A DNA stretch of 64,000 nucleotides from Naasia aerilata (GTDB lineage Bacteria > Actinomycetota > Actinomycetes > Actinomycetales > Microbacteriaceae), in the NCBI RefSeq assembly GCF_030296595.1, contig NZ_AP027731.1, positions 2,170,001 to 2,234,000 of the forward strand. Direction: 5' to 3'. Shown one piece after another: positions 1 to 7,990 of the stretch. The notes under the pieces are model-generated. The model was not told the origin of the DNA, did no database searches, and worked only from the letters and a program-made list of their open reading frames with translations. How positions within the stretch are numbered: position 1 is the stretch's first letter; each line of letters opens with the position of its first letter. A program made the translations under genes and the position numbers.

Positions 1-2
1 CC

Positions 3-647
3 GGCACCATCCGGTGGATCTTCACGGTCACCTACGGATCCCGGGAGGACGCGGTGAAGGCCTCGGGCTGGGTCCTGCGGCTGCACGAAAAGGTCCGCGG
101 CGTGTACCCGGGACCGGACGGCTCCCCGATCCCGTACGCGGCGAACGATCCGGACCTCCTGCGCTGGGTGCATCTGGCGTTCACCGACGCCTTCCTCGGC
201 GCCCACGAGGTGTGGGGCAAGCCGATCCCGGGCGGACCCGACGCCTATGTGCGCGACTGGGCGACCGCCGGACGGCTCATGGGTGTCGACGGCCCGCCCG
301 AGACCCGGGCGGAGCTGCACGACCAGCTCCGGTCCTATCTCGGCATCCTCCGTCACGACGAGCGGGTGGCGGACGTGGTGAAGTTCCTGCGGAGGCCCCC
401 GCTCGCTGCGCCCCTGCGTCCCACCTATCCGCTGCTCTTCAACGGCGCGGTGGCCTCGCTGCCCGACGACCTCCGCGATCTGCTGCACCTGTCGGCGCCA
501 CGAGGTCCGCTCGTGCCGGCCACCGGAGCCCTGCTCGCCGTGACCGGCAGGCTGCTCGGGACGCCGCCCGGCGCCGAGCAGGCCGCGCTGCGACGGCTGG
601 CGCGACTCGAGCGCGAGGCGGACGACGCCGAGGACACCGCGGCCTGA
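3..647 (+). CDS. MpaB/DUF2236-type oxygenase, 5' end outside window
   Basis: The frame is open from the first bases and ends at TGA 645-647, so the N-terminus lies outside the window; a GTG at 54 is internal. The visible 214 codons match the DUF2236 family (MpaB / latex-clearing-type haem oxygenases): the stretch HEKVRGVYPG followed by ANDPDLLRWVH and a long helical C-terminal half is typical. Family members are thought to be haem-dependent oxidases or oxygenases of unknown natural substrate in most actinobacteria. The catalytic pocket cannot be judged because the start is missing. It is convergent with corA, 13 bp away. Confidence 0.75.
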   Translation, partial: GTIRWIFTVTYGSREDAVKASGWVLRLHEKVRGVYPGPDGSPIPYAANDPDLLRWVHLAFTDAFLGAHEVWGKPIPGGPDAYVRDWATAGRLMGVDGPPETRAELHDQLRSYLGILRHDERVADVVKFLRRPPLAAPLRPTYPLLFNGAVASLPDDLRDLLHLSAPRGPLVPATGALLAVTGRLLGTPPGAEQAALRRLARLEREADDAEDTAA

Positions 648-660
648 CTCGGCCCGAGGG

Positions 661-1677
661 CTACAGCCAGCCGCGCTTCTTGAAGGCCCGGTACAGGCCG
701 CCGCTCAGCAGCGCCATCAGGAGCAGCGCGAGCGGGTAGCCGAGCGGCCAGTCGAGCTCAGGCATGAATCGGAAGTTCATGCCGTAGATCCCGGTGATGA
801 GGCTCGGGGCGAAGAGGATCGCGGCCCACGACGAGATCCGCTTGACCTGCTCGCCCTGCGAGAGGCTCGTCTCGCTGAGCCGTCGCATCTCGTCGTTCTG
901 CTTCTCGGTCACGAGGGTCGCGCTCGTCACCAGGAGGTTCTGCAGCAGCGTGCGGAAGCCTTCGGCGCGGTCGGCGGTGCGGATGGCGTGGTCGAGCACG
1001 TCCCTGAGGCTGCGCTGGAGCTCGACATGCACGTTGTACTTCTCGAAGCCGCGCTCGAGCGACTGCACGATGTCGACGAGCGGTGCCGCGGCCCGCTGGA
1101 AGGCCATGACCTCGCGCTCGAGCTCGTAGATCCGCTTCGACACCTCGGCGGCGCCGCCGAACAGCTGGTCCTCGATCTCGTCGATGTCGTTCTGCAGCCC
1201 GGCGATGACGGGCGCGTAGCCGTCGACGACCTCGTCGAGCACCGCGTAGAGGATCGCTTCGGTGCCGAGGGCGAGCAGCTCCGGGTTCTGCTCCAGCCTC
1301 TTGCGCACGCGACCCAGGTCCGGAGCCTCCGCATGACGGACGGTGATGGCGAAGTCGTGGCCCATGAACACGTGCACCTCGCCGAACTCGACCCGCTCGG
1401 CGGCGTCGAGATAGCGGGCCGGCCGCAGGACGAGGAACAGCACGTCGCCGTACTTCTCGAGCTTCGCCCGCTGGTGGCCCTTGAGCGCATCCTCGACGGC
1501 CAGCGGGTGCAGGCCGAACTCGTCCGCGACGGCCTGCAGCTCGTCCCGGTTGGGCCGGTACATGCCGATCCAGGCGATGCCCTTCCGATCGCGCAGGGTT
1601 TCGAACGTCTCCTCGAGGCTCGGCGGGTTCGCCGTGCGCACGCCGTCGACGTAGACCGCGTTGTCGATGATGGGCAT
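661..1677 (-). CDS. corA: CorA-type magnesium/cobalt channel
   Basis: The 338-residue protein has the CorA layout: a long cytoplasmic alpha/beta N-terminal domain, a helical stalk, then two membrane helices at the C-terminus. The family signature GMN is visible at about residues 299-301 (IYGMNF), directly after the first membrane helix and before the second (about 311-329); the tail is basic (FKKRGWL). It should form a pentameric inner-membrane channel that takes up Mg2+ (and Co2+/Ni2+). It stands alone, convergent with the MpaB-type gene and divergent from the polyketide operon. The start ATG is at 1677. Confidence 0.9.
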   Translation of the reverse strand: MPIIDNAVYVDGVRTANPPSLEETFETLRDRKGIAWIGMYRPNRDELQAVADEFGLHPLAVEDALKGHQRAKLEKYGDVLFLVLRPARYLDAAERVEFGEVHVFMGHDFAITVRHAEAPDLGRVRKRLEQNPELLALGTEAILYAVLDEVVDGYAPVIAGLQNDIDEIEDQLFGGAAEVSKRIYELEREVMAFQRAAAPLVDIVQSLERGFEKYNVHVELQRSLRDVLDHAIRTADRAEGFRTLLQNLLVTSATLVTEKQNDEMRRLSETSLSQGEQVKRISSWAAILFAPSLITGIYGMNFRFMPELDWPLGYPLALLLMALLSGGLYRAFKKRGWL

Positions 1678-1805
1678 CTCGACCTCCCTGCGTCACCCTA
1701 TCCGCGCCGCGAATGGCCGACGCGCCGCCGGGCGCATGTCCGCCCCCTGTGCCTTCCCCCGACGTTCGCCGGGAATGCTCTGGTGGCGGTGATACGGTCA
1801 CGCTC

Positions 1806-2912
1806 GTGACCCGAATCGCCGCCGTCGCCGCAGCGCTGCCGGAGCACTCCTATGCCCAGTCCGAGATCACCGCGATGCTCGCGCCGATGATCACGCCCGA
1901 CCCGAGCAAGCAGGCGCTGCTGCGCCGACTGCACGAGGGGGCGAAGGTCGAGCGCCGCTCCCTGGTCATGCCGCTCGAGGCATATCGGGATCCCCAGACC
2001 TTCACCGAGACGAACGTCCGGTTCATCGAGGCGGCGACCGACCTCGCGGAACGGGCCGTCGGGACTGCTCTCGCGGCCGCCGGGATCGCCCCCGACGAGG
2101 TGGACTTCGTCATGTTCACCTCTGTCACCGGGGTCTCGGCGCCGTCCGTGGATGCGCTCCTGGTGCCACGCCTCGGCCTCCGCCCCGACGTCAAGCGCGT
2201 GCCCATGTTCGGGCTCGGCTGCGTCGCGGGCGCCGCCGGCATCGCCCGCATCCACGACTACCTCGCCGGCCATCCGGACGACGTCGCGGTGCTGGTGGCC
2301 GTCGAGCTCTGCTCCCTCACCGTGCAGCGCGATGACGACTCGATGGCGAACCTCGTCGCCAGCGGGTTGTTCGGCGATGGCGCCGCGGCCGTCGTCGCGG
2401 TCGGGTCCGCCCGCGCCGAGCGGCTGGGCACGGAAGGGCCGGACGTGGTCGACTCCCGCAGCGCGCTCTATCCGCACAGCGAGCACGTCCTCGGCTTCAA
2501 CCCCGGCACCACGGGCTTCCGCATCGTCCTCACCGCAGGCGTCGCCGATGTGGTCGAGGAGCACTTCGGGACCGATGTCCGCTCCTTCCTCGCCGCGCAC
2601 GGCCTGACTCCCGACAACATCGACGCCTGGATCGCCCACCCGGGCGGCCCGCGCGTGCTCGAGTCCTTCGCCCGGTCGCTCGACCTCCCGGACGATGCGC
2701 TCGCGCTCAGCTGGGAGTCGATGGCCGCGGTCGGCAACCTCTCGTCCGCGTCGGTGCTGCACGTGCTCGCCGACACGCTCGATCGGACATCGCCGCAGCC
2801 GGGGGACTCGGCCCTCCTCTTCGCCCTGGGGCCCGGCGTCAGCGCCGAGCTGGTCCTCCTGCACTGGCCGGACGCGGTCGCCGCGACGCCGGCCGCAGAG
2901 GTCGCCGCGTGA
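1806..2912 (+). CDS. Type III polyketide synthase (alkylresorcinol/alkylpyrone synthase-like)
   Basis: A 368-residue chalcone-synthase-fold enzyme. The catalytic Cys-His-Asn triad is in place: Cys139 in GLGCVAG, His278 in AHPGG and Asn311 in VGNLSSA. GTG at 1806 was chosen because the conserved N-terminal strand (TRIAAVAAALPEH) begins right after it; the open frame extends upstream without homology. Such enzymes extend acyl-CoA starters with malonyl-CoA units and cyclise the chain. It overlaps the next gene by GTGA, and that gene overlaps the flavoprotein gene by ATGA, giving a tightly coupled three-gene operon of the same composition as Streptomyces griseus srsA-srsB-srsC, which makes methylated phenolic lipids. 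Starter specificity cannot be read from the sequence. Confidence 0.9.
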   Translation: MTRIAAVAAALPEHSYAQSEITAMLAPMITPDPSKQALLRRLHEGAKVERRSLVMPLEAYRDPQTFTETNVRFIEAATDLAERAVGTALAAAGIAPDEVDFVMFTSVTGVSAPSVDALLVPRLGLRPDVKRVPMFGLGCVAGAAGIARIHDYLAGHPDDVAVLVAVELCSLTVQRDDDSMANLVASGLFGDGAAAVVAVGSARAERLGTEGPDVVDSRSALYPHSEHVLGFNPGTTGFRIVLTAGVADVVEEHFGTDVRSFLAAHGLTPDNIDAWIAHPGGPRVLESFARSLDLPDDALALSWESMAAVGNLSSASVLHVLADTLDRTSPQPGDSALLFALGPGVSAELVLLHWPDAVAATPAAEVAA

Positions 2913-3439
2913 GCGCCGGGGTGCTCTGGTTCGGACTGCTGCTCCTCGCGACGGGCATCGAGCGGCTCGTGGAGCTGGTCATCTCCACCCGCAACGCCCG
3001 CTGGGCGTTCGCGCGCGGCGGAGTGGAGCACGGGCAGCGGCACTTCCCCTGGATGGTGGCGCTGCACACCGCCCTCATCTTCGCGAGCTTCGCCGAGGTC
3101 GTGCTCGCCGACCGCCCCTTCCTGCCGCTCCTCGGCTGGACCGCGCTTGCCGTGACGCTGCTCTCCCAGGCCCTGCGCTACTGGTGCATCACCACGTTGG
3201 GACGCCAGTGGAACACGCGCGTCATCGTCGTGCCCGGGCTCACGCTCGTCTCCCGCGGGCCCTACCGGTGGCTTCGGCATCCCAACTACGTGGCCGTGAT
3301 CGCGGAGGGCGTCGCCCTGCCGCTGGTGCACACCGCGTGGGTCACCGCGCTCGTGTTCACGGTGCTCAACGCGATCCTGCTCTTCGGTGTCCGCATCCCG
3401 GTCGAGGAGCGCGCCCTCCGCGCCGCCGCGCCGTCATGA
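2909..3439 (+). CDS. Isoprenylcysteine carboxyl methyltransferase-family membrane protein (SrsB-like)
   Basis: A 176-residue integral membrane protein with about four hydrophobic helices and the ICMT/PEMT-type S-adenosylmethionine signature near the C-terminus: RGPYRWLRHPNYVAV, followed by a conserved acidic EER. The GTG start overlaps the stop of the polyketide synthase (GTGA) and its own stop overlaps the next start (ATGA). In the srs phenolic-lipid operon the equivalent gene encodes the methyltransferase acting on the alkylresorcinol product, so a membrane O-methyltransferase for a lipidic polyketide is the likely role. Family assignment is secure; the substrate is inferred from context. 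Confidence 0.85.
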   Translation: MSAGVLWFGLLLLATGIERLVELVISTRNARWAFARGGVEHGQRHFPWMVALHTALIFASFAEVVLADRPFLPLLGWTALAVTLLSQALRYWCITTLGRQWNTRVIVVPGLTLVSRGPYRWLRHPNYVAVIAEGVALPLVHTAWVTALVFTVLNAILLFGVRIPVEERALRAAAPS

Positions 3440-4461
3440 GCCTCGACGCCGACGTCCTCGTCGCCGGGGCGGGCCCCGTCGGACTCTTCACCGCCATCCG
3501 GGCATCCCTCGCCGGACTTCGCGTGGCGGTTCTCGAGCCGCGACCGGGACCGATCGACAAGGCCTGCGGCGAGGGGCTCATGCCGGGCGCCGTCGCCGCT
3601 CTCGCGTCCATCGGCGTGACGCCGGAGGGGCAGCCGATCCGGGGCTTCCGCTACACGGACGGCACGCGGAGCGTCGAGCATCGACTGCGCGGCGCCGGCG
3701 GCCTCGGGGTGCGGCGCACGGTCCTCTCCGACACCCTCGCCGCTCGCGCGGCCGACCTCGGCGTCCGGATCGTGCCCGCGCGCGTGGAGTCCGTCGAGCA
3801 GACGGAAGACTCTGTCACCGCGGGCGGCCTGCGCGGGTCGTGGCTGGTGGCGTGCGACGGCCTGCACTCCGCCGTGCGGCGCCTCACGGGGCTCGAGGCG
3901 GACAAGCGGTCCGGCGCGCGCTTCGGGCTGCGGCGGCACTTCCGGGTCGCCCCGTGGACGGATCTCGTGGAGGTGCACTGGGGGAGGAGCGTCGAGGCGT
4001 ACGTCACGCCGGTCGGACCCCGCCTCGTCGGGGTCGCGATCCTCGGCCCTCGGCACACCGGATTCGAGGCGGCGCTCTCGCAGGTCCCGGAGCTGGCCGG
4101 CCACCTGGCTCGTGCGGTCCCGGACGGCCCCGTGCGCGGGGCGGGGCCACTCCGGCAGAACTCGCGGGCCCGCACGGCCGGTCGAGTGCTGCTCGCGGGC
4201 GACGCGTCCGGGTACGTCGACGCGCTGACGGGCGAGGGGATGCGGGTCGGGTTCGCCCAGGGCGACGCCGCGGTCGAGGCCGTGCTGGCGGGGGATCCCG
4301 CCCGCTACGAGAGGGAGTGGGCGTCCCGGACCCGGGACTTCCGCACGATCACAGGAGCGCTCGTCGCCGCCGCCACCTCACCGGTGCGGCGCGCGATCGT
4401 CCCGGCGGCCTCGGCGCTTCCGTTCCTCTACGGCGGCATCATCGAGCGCCTCGCCCGCTGA
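3436..4461 (+). CDS. FAD-dependent monooxygenase/hydroxylase (SrsC-like)
   Basis: A 341-residue group A flavoprotein. The N-terminal dinucleotide-binding motif is GAGPVG (residues 11-16). The second FAD motif is LLAGDASGYVDALTGEGM near residue 255, matching the PHBH/geranylgeranyl-reductase superfamily (a conserved ACGEGLMP follows the first strand). It is the last gene of the coupled polyketide operon. In srsABC-type clusters the flavoprotein hydroxylates the resorcinol ring toward a quinol/quinone, so aromatic-ring hydroxylation of the polyketide is the best guess; reduction of a prenyl or lipid chain is the alternative. Confidence 0.85.
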   Translation: MSLDADVLVAGAGPVGLFTAIRASLAGLRVAVLEPRPGPIDKACGEGLMPGAVAALASIGVTPEGQPIRGFRYTDGTRSVEHRLRGAGGLGVRRTVLSDTLAARAADLGVRIVPARVESVEQTEDSVTAGGLRGSWLVACDGLHSAVRRLTGLEADKRSGARFGLRRHFRVAPWTDLVEVHWGRSVEAYVTPVGPRLVGVAILGPRHTGFEAALSQVPELAGHLARAVPDGPVRGAGPLRQNSRARTAGRVLLAGDASGYVDALTGEGMRVGFAQGDAAVEAVLAGDPARYEREWASRTRDFRTITGALVAAATSPVRRAIVPAASALPFLYGGIIERLAR

Positions 4462-4498
4462 CGTGCGGCCCGCCGGGCGGACGCCGTGTCCGCTGAGT

Positions 4499-4554
4499 GG
4501 GCCAGTTCGGGCATTCCGGGCCGCCTCTTCGGCCCGGAATGCCCGAATCGGCCC
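4499..4554. repeat. Long intergenic palindrome, possible terminator
   Basis: Two 24-base arms (4499-4522 and 4531-4554) pair with only a two-base mismatch around an 8-base loop. It lies 38 bp after the last gene of the polyketide operon and could terminate it, but there is no U-tract and the stem is unusually long and regular. It shares the word CAGTTCGGGC with the flank of the palindrome at 6182-6240. Confidence 0.8.
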
Positions 4555-4668
4555 GTCTTCGTGCAGCGCCCGGGGGCGCTGTCGGAGGCTTCGGTCATCC
4601 TGTCGGCGTGGCAACCTCCCCGATGCGGGGAGCGGAGTCACGATGGAAAACGAAGAAGGGGGCCCGAC

Positions 4669-4899
4669 ATGATCGATCCGCACATCACCCAGAGCTGCTC
4701 CGCTCCGCTGGAGCTCTCGGCCGGCGTCACGGTCGACGACGTCTCGCTCGACTTCGGCGACGGCGCCATCGTGCTCAGCTGCGTCTGCGGCGCGTGGGCG
4801 GTCGAGGACTCCTCCGGCAACCTCCTCGCGTGGTCCGAGTCGGTCGACGCGGCCCTCGCCCAGCTGCCGCGAGCCGCGCAGCTCTCCGGCGCAGCCTGA
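4669..4899 (+). CDS. Small acidic hypothetical protein
   Basis: A 76-residue protein of unknown function. ATG at 4669 is preceded at the right distance by a strong GA-rich ribosome binding site (GAAGAAGGGGG), which favours it over an in-frame upstream start. The protein is acidic, has two pairs of nearby cysteines or single Cys residues (QSCSAP, LSCVCGAW) and reads like a small beta-rich domain, but I recognise no family. It lies 44 bp ahead of dinB on the same strand. Confidence 0.6.
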   Translation: MIDPHITQSCSAPLELSAGVTVDDVSLDFGDGAIVLSCVCGAWAVEDSSGNLLAWSESVDAALAQLPRAAQLSGAA

Positions 4900-4942
4900 C
4901 GCCCTTTCGGCCGGTGTCGCCCGTGCAGGCGACAATGGACGC

Positions 4943-6178
4943 GTGAGCGTCAAGGGCGGCCAGGGCGAGCGGCAGGTCTCCGACGGCGACGTCGACAGCT
5001 CGACTGCGACGATCCTGCACATCGACATGGACGCGTTCTTCGCGAGCGTCGAGCTTCTCGACCGGCCCGAGCTGCGCGGCAAGCCCGTGGTCGTGGGCGG
5101 AGCCGGCGGCCGTGGCGTGGTCACGAGCGCCACCTACGAGGCCAGGGCCTTCGGAGTGCGCTCGGCGATGCCGGTGTCCCAGGCCCGGCGCCTCTGCCCG
5201 CAGGCGATCTTCCTCCCGTCGCACGGGGCCAAGTATTCGGCGTACTCGCGGCAGGTGATGAACCTGTTCCGCGATGTGACGCCCCTCGTCGAGCCGCTGA
5301 GCATCGACGAGGCGTTCCTCGACGTCGCGGGGGCCCGCCGGCTGCTCGGCCCACCCGGCACGATCGCCCGCGGCATCCGCGAACGGGTATACTCCGAGAC
5401 CGGGCTCACGTGCTCGATCGGTGCGGCCGCCACCAAGTTCGTCGCGAAGGTCGCGTCCACCCGCTCCAAGCCGGACGGGCTGCTCATCGTTCCCGCCGAG
5501 CGGACCCTCGCCTTCCTGCATCCGCTGCCCGTGACCGCGCTGTGGGGTGTGGGCAAGGCGACCGCCGAGTCCCTCGCCCGGCACGGCCTGCGGACGGTCG
5601 GTGACCTCGCGCAGACCCCGCGCGACGTGCTGCAGAAGTGGGTCGGCCAGGCTGCGGGCGGCGGCCTGCACGACCTCGCCTGGGGACGCGACCCGCGACG
5701 CGTGAACCCCGAGCGCTCGGAGAAGAGCGTCGGGCACGAGAACACGTTCTCGATCGACACGGGCGACCTGGTGTTCCTCCGCCGCGAGCTGCTCGACCAG
5801 TCGGAGCGGGTGGCGGTGCGTCTCCGCGCCGGCGGGTACTCCGCTCGCACGATCGCCCTCAAGCTGCGCTTCGCCGACTTCACGACGATCAGCCGCTCGC
5901 GCACCCTGCCCGAGCCGACCTCGACGGCGAAGCGGATCTACGAGCAGGCGGTGGAGCTGCTCGAGGAGCAGGACCTGGCGGGCAGGAAGATCCGCCTCAT
6001 CGGTGTGCGAGCGGAGCAGCTCTCCGACGCGTCGGGCGACACGCTCTCGCTCTGGAGCGAGGACGACGCCTGGCGCGACGCGGAGCAGGTGATGGATGCG
6101 GCCACCCAGCGCTTCGGCCGCGGCACCATCCGCCCCGCGACGCTCCTTCCGAAGAAGGCGCCGCCCGCGGCACCGTGA
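4943..6178 (+). CDS. dinB: DNA polymerase IV, Y family
   Basis: A 411-residue Y-family translesion polymerase. The catalytic carboxylates are visible in HIDMDAFFASVE (about residues 29-40) and SIDEAFLD (about 113-120); the helix-hairpin-helix region (ALWGVGKATAESLARHG) and the little-finger domain follow in order. The start is GTG at 4943. Codons 1-25 are a poorly conserved extension, so translation could begin later. The enzyme copies damaged templates with low fidelity. I see no SOS box in the 43 bp upstream. Its C-terminus ends in a short Pro/Ala-rich tail with no clear clamp-binding motif. Confidence 0.93.
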   Translation: MSVKGGQGERQVSDGDVDSSTATILHIDMDAFFASVELLDRPELRGKPVVVGGAGGRGVVTSATYEARAFGVRSAMPVSQARRLCPQAIFLPSHGAKYSAYSRQVMNLFRDVTPLVEPLSIDEAFLDVAGARRLLGPPGTIARGIRERVYSETGLTCSIGAAATKFVAKVASTRSKPDGLLIVPAERTLAFLHPLPVTALWGVGKATAESLARHGLRTVGDLAQTPRDVLQKWVGQAAGGGLHDLAWGRDPRRVNPERSEKSVGHENTFSIDTGDLVFLRRELLDQSERVAVRLRAGGYSARTIALKLRFADFTTISRSRTLPEPTSTAKRIYEQAVELLEEQDLAGRKIRLIGVRAEQLSDASGDTLSLWSEDDAWRDAEQVMDAATQRFGRGTIRPATLLPKKAPPAAP

Positions 6179-6181
6179 CTC

Positions 6182-6227
6182 GCCCAGTTCTGCGGCAACT
6201 CGGACGCGAGATGCCGCAGAACTGGGC
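6182..6227. terminator. Bidirectional terminator-like palindrome between dinB and treZ
   Basis: Perfect 16-base arms (6182-6197 and 6212-6227) enclose a 14-base loop that itself holds CTCG/CGAG. It sits between two convergent genes, 3 bp after dinB and 8 bp before the treZ stop, so it could serve both transcripts. Confidence 0.7.
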
Positions 6228-6235
6228 AGTTCGGG

Positions 6236-7990
6236 CTACTCGCTCCGGACGAGGATCACCGCGGAGCGTGCCGGAAGCCGCATGGAGCCGTCCGGCAGGG
6301 CGGCGACGCCCGGGTCGGTGGCGAGCAGCGGCTCGCCCTCGAGGCCCAGGTCGACGGCGTTCTGCGCGAAGTTCACCGCGATGGCGATGCCGCCGCGGGC
6401 GAGCACGAGCCAGCGCTCGTCCTCGTCATAGTCGACGAACGTCTCGGTGAACCGCGGGTCGGTGAGCTCGGGCACCTCGTGGCGCAGCGCGATGAGGCGC
6501 TGATAGAGGTCGAGCATGCGCGTGTGCAGCCCGTCCTCGCCGTCCTCCGGGTAGGGCTCGGACCAGTTGAGCTTCGACCGCGTGAAGGTCTCCGGGTCCT
6601 GCGGGTCCGGCACGCTGGCCGGATCCCAGCCCATCTTCGCGAACTCCTCGATGCGGCCCTTCGCGGTCGCCTCGCCGAGCTCCTTCTCCGGGTGGGAGGT
6701 GAAGAACTGCCACGGCGTCGACGCGGCCCACTCCTCACCCATGAAGAGCATGGGGGAGAACGGGGAGGTCAGCGTGAGGACCGCCGCGATGGCGAGTCCG
6801 CCCTCGTCGAGCGTCGCGGGCAGCCGGTCGCCGGTCGCGCGGTTGCCGATCTGGTCGTGGTCCTGGGCGAACACGACGAGCCGGTACGTCGGCGTCTTCT
6901 CCAGGTCGAGCGGACGGCCGTGCACGCGGCCGCGGAAGGTGGAGAGGCTGCGGGCGTGGAAGAAGCCCTCCTCCAGAACCGTCGCGAGAGCGCGGATCGA
7001 GTTGAAGTCCTCGTAGTACCCGGTCGTCTCGCCCGTCAGGTTGACGTGCAGCGCGTGGTGGAAGTCGTCGCTCCACTGCGCGGTGAGGCCGTAGCCGTGC
7101 GCCTCCCGCGGCCGGATGAGCTGCGGGTTGTTCATGTCGGATTCGGCGATGAGGGTGAGCGGACGCCGGACGTGCGCGGACAGCGCGTTGACCTCCTCCG
7201 CCATCTCCTCGAGGATGTGCACGGCGCGGTGGTCGACGAGCGCGTGCACGGCATCGAGGCGCAGCCCGTCGACGTGGTAGTCATCGAGCCACATGAGGGC
7301 GTTGGAGAGGATGTAGTCGCGGACCTCGTCCGACTGCTCGCCGTCGAGGTTGACGGAGGACCCCCAGGTGTTGGCGCCGCCCTCGGAGAGGTACGGGCCG
7401 AACTCGGGCAGGTAGTTCCCGCTCGGGCCGAGGTGGTTGTAGACGACGTCCTGGATGACGCCGAGCCCGCGCTGGTGGCAGGCGTCGACGAACCGCTGGT
7501 ACGCCTCGGGCCCTCCGTAGGTCTCCTGCACGGTGTACCAGAGGACCCCGTCGTAGCCCCAGTTGTGCGTGCCGTTGAAGCCGTTCACGGGGAGCACCTC
7601 GACCAGGTCGACGCCGAGGTCGACCAGATGGTCGAGGCGCGCGATGGCGGCGTCGAGCGTGCCCTCCGGGGTGAACGTGCCGATGTGCAGCTCGTAGATC
7701 ACGCCGCCCGCGAGCTGACGGCCGGTCCAGGATCCGTCGCCCCAGGTGTAGGCGGACGGATCGAACGTGCGGCTGAGGCCGTGCACCCCGTCCGGCTGCC
7801 GCCGGGAGCGGGGGTCGGGACGTGGGGTGTCGCCGTCGCCGAGGAGGTAGCCGTAGTCGTGCTCGGCGCCGTCGGCGGGGATGTCGACCGTGTACCAGCC
7901 GCCTTCGCCGGCGGTCATCGGGTGCCGCTCCCCGTCGAGGACGAGCGTCACCGAGGACGCACGCGGCGCCCACACGTCGTAGGGGCTCAT
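6236..7990 (-). CDS. treZ: Malto-oligosyltrehalose trehalohydrolase
   Basis: A 584-residue GH13 enzyme that cleaves free trehalose from maltooligosyl-trehalose. The order is an N-terminal CBM48-like domain (starting [13 protein letters not shown]), then the barrel with nucleophile Asp in [10 protein letters not shown], acid Glu in LIAESDMN, and the third Asp in [14 protein letters not shown] at 7990 follows the family start. In the assembled sequence the treY frame reads straight into treZ, but this comes from a frame error at the end of treY; the true treY stop overlaps the treZ start as ATGA. Last gene of glgX-treY-treZ. Confidence 0.93.
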   Translation of the reverse strand: MSPYDVWAPRASSVTLVLDGERHPMTAGEGGWYTVDIPADGAEHDYGYLLGDGDTPRPDPRSRRQPDGVHGLSRTFDPSAYTWGDGSWTGRQLAGGVIYELHIGTFTPEGTLDAAIARLDHLVDLGVDLVEVLPVNGFNGTHNWGYDGVLWYTVQETYGGPEAYQRFVDACHQRGLGVIQDVVYNHLGPSGNYLPEFGPYLSEGGANTWGSSVNLDGEQSDEVRDYILSNALMWLDDYHVDGLRLDAVHALVDHRAVHILEEMAEEVNALSAHVRRPLTLIAESDMNNPQLIRPREAHGYGLTAQWSDDFHHALHVNLTGETTGYYEDFNSIRALATVLEEGFFHARSLSTFRGRVHGRPLDLEKTPTYRLVVFAQDHDQIGNRATGDRLPATLDEGGLAIAAVLTLTSPFSPMLFMGEEWAASTPWQFFTSHPEKELGEATAKGRIEEFAKMGWDPASVPDPQDPETFTRSKLNWSEPYPEDGEDGLHTRMLDLYQRLIALRHEVPELTDPRFTETFVDYDEDERWLVLARGGIAIAVNFAQNAVDLGLEGEPLLATDPGVAALPDGSMRLPARSAVILVRSE

